Shown here: positions 1-9,500 of the stretch, in pieces
How the letters are laid out: every line of letters starts with the position of its first letter
How positions within the stretch are numbered: the stretch's first letter is position 1
Source of the DNA: Pelecanus crispus
Lineage: Eukaryota; Chordata; Aves; Pelecaniformes; Pelecanidae
Reading direction: 5' to 3'
Length of the DNA stretch: 64,000 nucleotides
NCBI RefSeq assembly: GCF_030463565.1
Contig: NC_134643.1
Location: 17,311,606-17,375,605 of the forward strand
Program-made: the position numbers and the translations under genes
The notes under the pieces: model-generated
Seen by the model: only the letters and a program-made list of their open reading frames with translations
The model's database searches: none
Told to the model about the DNA's origin: nothing

Positions 1-740
1 TTATCAGTCACCTGACTCACAGGCAAACAGGCTGTAGGTACTTCAGGAAGAATTGGCCTTTTTATGGCTCTATCCAGCCAGAGCTAGAGACTGATAGGAA
101 CTTTCAGCCAGACATCAGACTTACAGAATAAAGAGTAAAGGAAGATCAGGCCTGTAAGATCCCTAGATCCAAGGCAAGAGCTCTGGAAAGAAACTGAAAT
201 AAAATGCTCAGTATAAGTGAGTCTGGCCCTAAATCCTCTGATTAAAAAGATTTTTAATCAGCACATAAAAAAGAAATATATTCTAGATTTCTATCCGTTG
301 CTTTTTTTAAAAAAATGGTATATTCTCATAAAAGCATTATTGAACCAATTCTAAAAAAACCTGCTATAGTAGGATTGCATATGAAAGAGAACGAAAAAAA
401 TGTTTTGTTCCTGGAATCCCAAATGTAAACAATGTAGGTGGAGCAGTTGCTCAATTGCTACAGCATCAAGGTCATCAGAAAAGCACTTGCAACAGTGACC
501 AGAACTCATGAGAGCTGGGGCAGCTACCCTCACTGTCACCTCTTAGTAAATCTGTGCTTCTCACTTGGGGTGAATTCAGTAACACCATCATGTGTGTGAA
601 GTTGCAAAACATAGATCATGGTTCAAAGTGCCTACCTAAAATTCACATTTTGCTGCCTTTAAGCAAATTTAAATAGCTCAGTATGTTCAGTCTTTGCATT
701 TAATTTCCATTTCTATTTGAAAAGCACCTTGCACGGGCTG
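1..740. other. No gene seen; probably REDIC1 downstream intron
   Basis: AT-rich unique-looking sequence. A 62-codon - strand ORF at 351-539 has no recognisable content. If the REDIC1 reading is right, this lies within one of its later introns. Confidence 0.4.
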
Positions 741-1122
741 AGGCCAACTGTATGAGGTTAAACAATTTCTTCATGGAAAGGGTAGTCAAGCATTGGAACA
801 GGCTGCCCAGAGAGGTGGTGGAGTCACCATCGCTGGAAGTGTTCAAAAAATGGGTAGACGTGGCACTTTGGGACATGGTTTAGTGGGCATGGTGGTGTTG
901 GGTTGATGGTTGGACTGATGATCTTAGAGGTCCTTTCCAACCTTAATGATTCCTAGTTTTACTTTCATTAAAAATAATCCAGCCACCAAGCCAGGAAACA
1001 CAAAATTAATTATTACTCTACCCTTAATTGGTTTAGTGGTGGACTTGGTAGTGTTAGGTTAATGGTTGGACTGGATGATCTTAAAGGTCTTTTCCAACCT
1101 AAACGATTCTATGATTCTATGA
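741..1122 (+). mobile_element. CR1 LINE 3' end, internally deleted, with double tail
   Basis: CR1-type non-LTR retrotransposon remnant. It retains a short piece matching the reverse-transcriptase C-terminal region (GAGGCCAACTGTATGAGGTT). It then jumps to the last coding part (GTAGTCAAGCATTGGAACAG) and the 3' untranslated tail. A first tail copy (about 876-957) is followed by a linker (about 958-1028). A second tail copy (about 1029-1122) ends in ATTCTATG repeats, the typical CR1 terminus. The same tail-linker-tail layout occurs at 2044-3168, 38412-38659 and 62974-63318. Confidence 0.9.
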
Positions 1123-1608
1123 AAAATCAATGAAAAATCAAGTAGCAATAAGTTTCAGATTATCTTAGTATTTTTCTTTCTTAAACTTGACTGTTATTTC
1201 TCTCTAATGTAAAATCACTGCCTACCTATGTAGTGGCTTAAACAGTTCCTGAGGCACTGTATCAGACTTCCTGAAAATACACTGGCTTGGAGGTTTTGTA
1301 ATCCAAGGGTCTTGATCAGAACTATTTCCTGGCTGAGAAAACAGTAGAAGCTGTCAAACTCTGAATATATATAATAGTTATAGTGTTTAAAACTTTAAAG
1401 TTGGGTTTGCAAACACAAATATAAATGTTTTACCACTGTTTTCACTTCTATCTCTACAGTAGAAGCCAAAACTTCCTCACAGCCCAAGTTCTGTATAACT
1501 CATACTTTTCCATATTTGTGTATCACTGTTAATATGCAAAATGTCCTTTTAGCACCCCACATGAACAAGCTTGATAGACTGTAACAGGCTGAAGTTCCAC
1601 TGAAGATC

Positions 1609-2043
1609 ACATAATCATAGAAAGCTGTTGTCTGGAACGGATCTCAAGAGGTATCTAGTCCAACCTGCTAAAAGCAGGGCCAGCTTCAAGGTTAGGCCAG
1701 ATTGTTCAGGATTGTTGAGGACTGAGATTCCACAACCTGTTTGGATAGCCTCTTCTGGTGCTTAGCTACTTTTGTGACAATATTTTTTCCCATACACAGA
1801 ATTTCCATTGTTGAAACTTGTGACTTTTACTTCTTGCCATTTCACTCTCTAACTCTGGCTCTGTCCTGTGTGTAACTCTGTTTAGACTGTGGAAAACAGC
1901 AGTTATTTTGCCCCGCACCCCCATAGCCTTCTCTTTCCCAGGCTATGAAAGGTCTCTTTGCTCAGTCTCTCCACATTCATCATGTGCTCTAATCCCCTAA
2001 CAATTTTTGTGGCCCTTCATTGGTCTTGCTACAGTTTGTTGAT
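1609..2043 (-). mobile_element. CR1 LINE fragment, reverse orientation
   Basis: Read on the + strand it starts with the reverse complement of a CR1 terminus (ATCATAGAAAGCTG), continues through TCTAGTCCAACCTGC, and runs into CCCTAACAATTTTTGTGGCCCTTC and CAGTTTGTTGATCT, all typical of reverse-oriented CR1. It is diverged and full of stops. Its right end abuts the + oriented CR1 at about 2043, suggesting one inserted into or beside the other. Confidence 0.8.
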
Positions 2044-3168
2044 CTGGTGTTCCCCAGGGCTCCGTTTTGGGGCCAGTCTCGTTTAATATCTTTATGAACG
2101 ATCTGGATGAGGGGATTGAGTGCACCTTCAGTAAGTTTGCAGAAGACACCAAATTGGGTGGGAGTGTCGATCTGCTCGAGGGTAGGATGGCCCTGCAGAG
2201 GGATCTGGACAGGCTGGATCGATGGGCCGAGGCCAGCTGTATGAGGTTCAACAAGGCCAAGTGCCGGGTCCTGCACTTGGGTAACAACAACCCCATGCAA
2301 CACTACAGGCTTGGGGAAGAGTGGCTGGAAAGCTGCCTGGTGGAAAAGGACCTGGGGGTGTTCGTTGACAGCTGGCTGAATAAGAGGCAGCAGTGTGCCC
2401 AGGTGGCCAAGAAAGTTGATAGCATCCTGACTTGTATCAGGAATAACGTGGCCAGCAGGAGCAGGGAAGTGATTGTCCCCCTGTACTCGGCGCTGGTGAG
2501 GTTGCACCTTGAATATTGTGTCCAGTTTTGGGCCCCTCACCACAAGAAAGACATTGAGGTGCTGCAGCGTGTCCAGAGAAGGGCAATGAAGCTGGTGAAG
2601 GGTCTAGAGCACAAGTGTTACGAGGAGCGGCTGAGGGAACTGGGGTTGTTTAGTCTGGAGAAGAGAAGGCTGAGGGGAGACCTTATCGCTCTCTACAACT
2701 ACCTGAAAGGAGGCTGTAGTGAGGTGGGTATCTATCTATCCCAAGTAGTTAGTGATAGGACAAGAGGAAATGGTCTCAAGCTGCGCCAGGGGAGGTTTAG
2801 ATTGGATATCAGGAAAAATTTCTTCACGGAAAGAGTAGTCAAGCATTGGAACAGGCTGCCCAGAGAGGTGGTGGAGTCACCATCCCTGGAAGTGTTTAAA
2901 AAACGGGTAGACGTGGCACTTTGGGACATGGTTTAGTGGGCATGGTGGTGTTGGGTTGATGGTTGAACTGACGATCTTAGAGATCCTTTCCAACCTTAAT
3001 GATTCCTAGTTTTACTTTCATTAAAAATAATCCAGCCACCAAGCCAGGAAACATGAAATTAATTATTACTCTACCCTTAACTGGTTTAGTGGTGGACTTG
3101 GTAGTGTTAGGCTAATGGTTGGACTGGATGATCTTGAAGGTCTTTTCCAACCTAAATGATTCTATGAT
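2044..3168 (+). mobile_element. CR1 LINE 3' part with open reverse-transcriptase C-terminus and double tail
   Basis: A 5'-truncated CR1 non-LTR retrotransposon. From 2046 the frame reads [16 protein letters not shown] and stays open to a stop at 2934-2936, about 296 codons. It covers the RT palm and thumb: [10 protein letters not shown] at the catalytic position, VKDLGV-like [10 protein letters not shown], then [17 protein letters not shown] and the final [21 protein letters not shown]. The usual catalytic F-A-D-D reads F-A-E-D, so the enzyme would probably be impaired; the 5' half, with the endonuclease, is absent in any case. The untranslated end has two tail copies (about 2928-3008 and 3083-3168) separated by a linker. 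Confidence 0.95.
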
Positions 3169-3895
3169 CTCTCCTTCTGAAGCCCTGAAGTACTCCTTCC
3201 TCACTTACCTCAAGACTTGAAAATACCACTGGTGATACACGTAGAATTTGTTTTATTATTTTCAATAAATAATATATTTTCTAAAATTAAAGCATATTAT
3301 GAGAGCCCCCTTATATTTGCTATTACTTTTCTAAGGATGATTCTTTTAAGTATCCCAAAGTTAACAAAAAGAAAAAATAGTAGCATGCATCAGAACAAAT
3401 AACTTCCAATCATTTCTTAAAATTAACTTGAGTTGAACAGCAGGATTTTCTCAATACTTTTTGGAGCATTGAGAATACTGTAAGAGCTGTGTTACTCACT
3501 GAGACACTGCATGATTACAAATTAGGTCACAGTCATACGATATCCAGTTATACAATTTGTACATTTAAGAAAGCTGTATTTATAACTGTAATACATTTCA
3601 GCTTTCTTTAACCAACTTTACAAGCCTGAAACAAAAGAAAGCCAGTGGTATGTGACTAACTCTCTTTCAGCAGATATCAGCGATACTGAGAGTTCAGTGA
3701 ACAAAAGCTCGAGTTAAGCATATTTCATAACAATAAAAGAAATATATTTGTATATATGGAATATTCATTGGCACTAGCCTACAAAAAACTGTTGATCATT
3801 CATAATTATCTTCACCATTATACTAGTTCTACACCCCAAACAAATGAAAGTTAGTTTAAAATAATTCTGCAGAAATGACAAAATATTAATCAAAC
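3169..3895. other. No gene seen
   Basis: AT-rich sequence between the CR1 cluster and candidate REDIC1 exon 5. I found no convincing exon on either strand and no repeat beyond short A/T runs. Confidence 0.4.
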
Positions 3896-4096
3896 CTGGT
3901 TTTGCAGCTTCTCTTCATAGGTCTGTTCCCAAGTGTTGCCCATCAGGTTTGTGTTGAAATTTTCTTCTGAAAACTGTGTACAGTTAGAGGACCAAAAACC
4001 AGAAGAGGACAATGGACAGGCACTAAAACCTCTTTCTGTGTTGTTTTCGTGTTCCATACTAGAGTCAGCATACATTAATTCTGTTACTTGTGATAA
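3896..4096 (-). CDS. REDIC1: Candidate REDIC1 exon 5 (67 codons)
   Basis: On the - strand an acceptor GATGTTTTGTCCAG is followed by 201 open bases starting LSQVTELMYADSSMEHENN and ending TYEEKLQNQ, then a weak donor GTTTGA. Phase is 0 at both ends, which fits the phase 0 left by exon 4. Its Ser/Asn/Glu-rich composition suits this largely disordered family. Similarity to the mammalian protein is weak at best, so its membership rests mainly on position, phase and splice sites. It could be a chance open stretch. Confidence 0.45.
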
Positions 4097-6384
4097 CTGG
4101 ACAAAACATCGCAAAAAGACATTTTATTTATCTAAAACTGTTTTGATGTAAGCATAAAGTTCAAAGTAACAAAATCTTTCTATATCTTTTACATCTCTGC
4201 ACATATACCACATGCAAGAGAAAATTTTCATGTATTCTGATATGATTTTTTTCACGAAAAACATAAGGTAATAAGGGCTTATTTCAGGGAAACACATAAG
4301 TACCTACTTAAGTTGACGCATGCACACAAATGTTATCCTGATGGGTATAAATACATTTTTAGCTTTAGACGTGTAGGTAAAAGATCTGCTGAATTGGTTC
4401 TTAAGTAGTAAAATGAAAAATATTTTACTCCATCGAGGAGAGAACTCCAGCATGTTGTGATACCAACAATGCTCTCTGAAGCAGATCAAAACACAAGAAG
4501 AAATTTGAAGGCAAAACTCATAAAATGTCACTGCTACATGGAAGTAATGCCTGTAATGCCGCTTATCCAGTGAAATCAGCACAAACTACCCATGGAGTAC
4601 AAAAGCCTTGTACATTAATTGCAAAAAATCTTTGTACCACAAAACTGTACATTTCCAGAAAGCTGAAAATTATTAACTTTATAGTCCCTTTTTCTGCTTA
4701 ATAAAGTAGATATACCTTAATTACTTAAATTGGATATACTTCAACTTATGAAGATTTTAAAAACACTTTTTGCAACACACAGGCCTTAGACTTTATTTTT
4801 TGATCCATATATTAAATTAGCTTCCTGGGTGTGCACACTGCATTATCACATGTTTTGATGAACTGACCTAAATCTATCCCTACAAGTGGAGATTGAGAAG
4901 AAATTTAGCTATCATTTTGATCAGTTATTCCTGGCCATGCTAAATCTGAAATATGTCCTGTCTTCAAGAAACAGATGAAAAAGAGTCATAAAGGAAGTCT
5001 GACTTAATGTGACAGCCAAAAAAGTAGTGGCAGCTCACAGTGATCCTGGCTGAAACACATTAGACAGCTAAACTTTTCACCCATACTGAAAGTAATTCTT
5101 TCTGACTCCAAAGAAAGGAACTTCTAACACTAGAAAAACATCTGCCTTTCTCACTCTAGCAAAACATGCTTTGGCAACATGAACGGGCCAATAACATACA
5201 GAACAATACCGTGCAAGCATCCTTTGCATCCATCTTTTCCTCAGAGTCCTATCTGGTATGAATAGCAGGAGTCAGTAGAGCTACATTATCAAGCAAGTCT
5301 GAGTAACCTAAATTAAGTGTCTTCTTACAAATTTACTAACTTGGTTGGTTTTTTTTGTTTGGTTGGTTTTTTACACAACACTGGAATGGGTCATAAAAAA
5401 GCACCTAAATTCCATCTAGAGAATGTTTTTCACTGTAACCTCAATACGTGTATGAACTTCCCAATTGTATCCACTGAGACTTGTACTTAAGTTCCTCTTA
5501 AAGACTCACTGCTGTCTATGTTTCTCACATTCATCATTTCATATTTCTGCATATTGTTTTTAATTTACCTGCTGTTGGCCTCAGTCTCTTTCCCATAATC
5601 TCTGTCCTTCGTGATTAGCTTAGGGCACAGATATTCTTAAGTATTTTGGAAAATGCCTAAAACAAGGTGAGCCTTTCAAGAAATAGGACTGGCAAGCAAC
5701 ATACCAGTCCAGCCTTAAAGAGGAAGACCACATGTTTCAGTATCCATGAGATTTGGTCACTCTTTGAAAATAAAAATACAGTAATTGCTGCACATTTTTG
5801 GCTTTACATCAGTGAGAACAACAAACGTACTTACATTATGCTGATATTTTACTTTCTCTGAGAGATGTTGCCTTCTGCTGTCTAATACTTGCTTTTGTAA
5901 CCTTGTAAAAATGAATAAAAGCAGCCTATGAAGATATAAGTTCTATAAGATTAAAAGCATTCTGAGTATTAATTCCAAACTGATTGAACAATATTTTTCC
6001 ATGCATCTTAAAAAGGCTGGATTCTTAAGCAGTTATGAGCTGCCAGTGTGTGAGTCAGTCACTTTAGGGTGTCTGAAGTTGGATGGGAAAACAGTGTAAG
6101 TGGAAAATGCTGTTTGAATAGCCTGCTCTGTGAGATGAACTTAGTGTATGTACCTGACTTGAGCAAAGAAACATTTTTTTTTTTAAATCTCTCAGCTTCA
6201 TGTACAGTTTTTTATTTTGAATACATTTATTTACTCTCTCATAGTAAGAGTATCACTGGAATGCAAGGAGTGATTGTGAAACTTCATCTTAGAATGGTGT
6301 ATTTATGTTTATTTCATACCCCAAATATAAGACCTTCATGAAATACCTTTTCCAGAACTTCATTATAGCTTAACTACTGCCTAC
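4097..6384 (-). other. REDIC1: Presumed REDIC1 intron 4
   Basis: AT-rich with no supported exon. Short ORFs at 4304-4582 (-) and 6069-6341 (+) have no recognisable content. The interval could hide another short REDIC1 exon that I failed to see. Confidence 0.5.
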
Positions 6385-6530
6385 TTGATACAAGTACCTG
6401 TGCTGGATGTCATCTAAGTTTGACGTATACTGTGTACGTAGCGGTGACATGGGAAGCTCTATGTTGTGCCTCCTAACAGGTATTTTTACATCTTCACTGA
6501 TATCAACGTGGACTGGCTTCCTCACATTCT
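6385..6530 (-). CDS. REDIC1: REDIC1 exon 4 (residues 67-115)
   Basis: 146 nt on the - strand, from acceptor TTCATTGCAG to donor GTAGGC. It encodes ENVRKPVHVDISEDVKIPV, RRHNIELPMSP and a tail ending YLYQ. An alternative donor (GTACTT) lies nine bases earlier. I prefer the later one because it keeps the YQ end that mammalian REDIC1 has and leaves phase 0. Confidence 0.86.
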
Positions 6531-9500
6531 CTGCAATGAAAGTATTTGGAATGTCAGCACTGGGCTTGGAGAAAGTTTTGAGCTTCCTGAATTTTTATCA
6601 GAGTACAAAAGCTGTTGTTTTAGCTTTCTTAATCCATTTGAAGCCATATTTTTTGCTTTCTTTGTTACTAGCAATGCAAGAGCTCTATTCTAAATGGCAT
6701 TGTAGAATAAAATTATTTACGGTCAGCTGCTGTGTGTAGACTGGCTCTGTTGCCCTCCTCAGTCACCTTCTAATCTTTCTGAGCACAGGACAACAAATCC
6801 TCTACAATCTGGTTTATGAATATGTCACAGAGGATAAGAGTTAGGACTCAAGTTGTAGAGATGTTTTTTAGGAGCTTAATGATGGATTTTAAGAAAGATA
6901 CTCTGGGTAGAACTGACAGACTACTCCAAATGCCCCCCAAAAGTTCTGAAAAAGGAAGTGGAATATAAATGGACCTATTCAATGGCAAAGGGAAAAAGAA
7001 ATGGATGTAGGGTAAAATTAATGGATGGAATGAGGAAGGTGCTTTAAAGGTGAAGTAGGCAGTAGCCAAGGTTATTTGACTCCTCTTATGTCCTGACTTT
7101 TTAGTCAATCATAATTTTTGTATTTACTTACAGATTTTTATTTAAAAAATAAAAAAAACACTTATTTGAGCACTAAGTTGTAAATGGAAGAAAAGAACTA
7201 AAATAATAGCAGTAATAGTTAAGGATAACTGATTCTGTTAACTGTGAAGCCAGAATGCTGTTACTCTAAGCTCACCGGTGTTGTCTTTTTTGGTTGATAT
7301 CTGGTTAACAACATATAGATTGAGGAGATCTAAACTGACTGCTGAACTTTTAGGAGATGATACTCCCAGAAGCTTCATCTTTGATTTAAGTTTCTTCTTT
7401 TCAAAGAATTCCTAAATTTTTTAAAGAGAGAGTAAGTTTTGGACAGAAGCTTCAACAACACGTTAGCAGCATATATAATTCTTAGAAAACAATTCCTAAT
7501 AATAAAAGCACATGATTAAATCTCTCTGAATTCTCACACCTCGCCTACTGTTATTTAGTTTATTTTTACTGCCTTGAAAAAGACTGCAAGTATGATTTGG
7601 TCATATTCAAAATAAATCACTGTTCTCTTGATGCCACAAACTTAGTCCCTAAACAGTCATGCCTCAAACTTTGTGTATGATCATTAAAAATATTTCTTTA
7701 AAATAAAAGATATACCAAAATGCTGCAAGGAAAGTGTTAAAAAAAATTAAATTTGGGCTTTTTAGGCAGCTTATAAGCTAGCAGGCAAATGAATCAGCAA
7801 GATTACATACACACGGCCATCTATAATGACACAAAGAGTTTATTGTTCTCCAAATTTGTCTGTCTTGACATAGAAAATAGTCTTGTGACAAAAAACAAAA
7901 GAAAAAAAATAAAGAAGAAAAATCTCTAGGACCGGGACTTCGAAAAGCTTTTTGTCTCAAGGAACAAAAAGAGATGAATAACACTTGAATATATTAGGCA
8001 GATAATTCTGGAAAATTTAGGAAACAAAAATATCCATTTTGTAGGAGACTATAAATAATCATCCTAAAATCATTAGCATCAAGCACAGAAGATGAATAAA
8101 TAAAACCAGTAAGATTTCTTTATTTTAACCACAAGAAGGATATTGAAAACTGAAGGCTATGCCAAAACACAAAATAGCATAGACTTTTCTTCTGAAATGT
8201 AATTCCTCTCGTGATTGCAGGTTACATGTAACTAATATACCCAACATGTTCATTGGTAACAGTTTTCCAGTATAATTTATTATATCACTATCTTTAGCTT
8301 TCTAGGATGTTATCAACTACGGAAAATACCTGTTCTTCGATTAAGAAGAATATCTGCAGTAAGGTAAATTCAGCTTGTTTACAAATCAACACTTCAAAAT
8401 TCATACTGCTTTGGAGTCCACACCCCCAAAATATATCCATGTCCCTTCAGTGTCCCAGATATTTTCTTCCCATCATCTCTAAATTACTAAATTACTATTA
8501 ATTGTGTAATAGCAATTACAAAATTACCACTGCGTTTAGTAATTCAGTAATTTAGTACTCAGTTACTAAAAACAATCCTGTCTTGGATCCTTTCCTGTTT
8601 TCTGTCCTCCACTGAAGCAATTTACATAGTTGTAACACAAATTATGTGGCTTAGACCAATAAATTCCTGAGAAAACAGGTATTTTGAGAACGCACAGGTC
8701 TCCAGGAGACTGGGAAAGCGATGGGGGCAACAAACTGCTGGTTTCTCCCACATTCCCTTAGGTAAATTTTTTCATTTCAGAGATTGTCTCCATACTGTCA
8801 GCCTGTCTTCCTTCTCCTGTATATGCCAGTGAATCTGCTCTGCGCATTGTGGGGCTAACAGCTTCAGTGGTAGAACTTCCCTACACTGTGTCTTTTTTTC
8901 CCAGCTGCTGAGCAGGAAACTGGCTTCTCTTACTATGGTTATAACCATCTTCTCTTACTGTTTTCTTTCTCTTTCCTGTTTGAAATGTCTTCTGCTATGC
9001 CAGGGATAAATTTAATTCCATTATTTCACTTTCAGATTCAAAATACAAATAAGGTGGCCTACTTTTGCAAACACCAGCATAAAGTACTTCAATCAGCCTA
9101 ACATTCTTTTATGTAGCCCAGAAAAATAGCTGTGTATATGTGTGTTAGGCTAGCTGACCACGTGGTTGTCACTGTGAGGCTCCAAGCAATCCCATGTGTC
9201 AGCACATACCAACAAAATATAGTAACAGAAATAATTCAGTAAAACTTGAATTGGGCACATTCATTCATTCATTCATGCTTTCTCCTACTCCCTCCTCTTC
9301 CTGCTGGAATTCAGTGTAGTAAACCTAGAACAAGACTTCTGTCCTAGAAGTTACATGCAGTCAGGCAAGTGGATTACAACTGTTTTGCTAGTTTTGAGTC
9401 TCACTCCAAATGCTTTGAAAACTTTTCCTAAGTGAATCAGCTAAAGCATGTATATAACAATATAAAATCCAAGGTGGCTAGAACTGTTTACCTTTTGCTT

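Larger units (their letters stand above)
7412..9491 (-). other. REDIC1: REDIC1 intron 2
   Basis: About 2.1 kb between donor GTAAAC and acceptor AAATTTAG on the - strand. It contains the imperfect inverted repeat at 8479-8555 and the (CATT)n stretch at 9258-9276. No gene is seen. Confidence 0.8.

Noticed and set aside
1989..2543. 184-codon - strand ORF
   Set aside because: It is the antisense shadow of the CR1 reverse-transcriptase frame.
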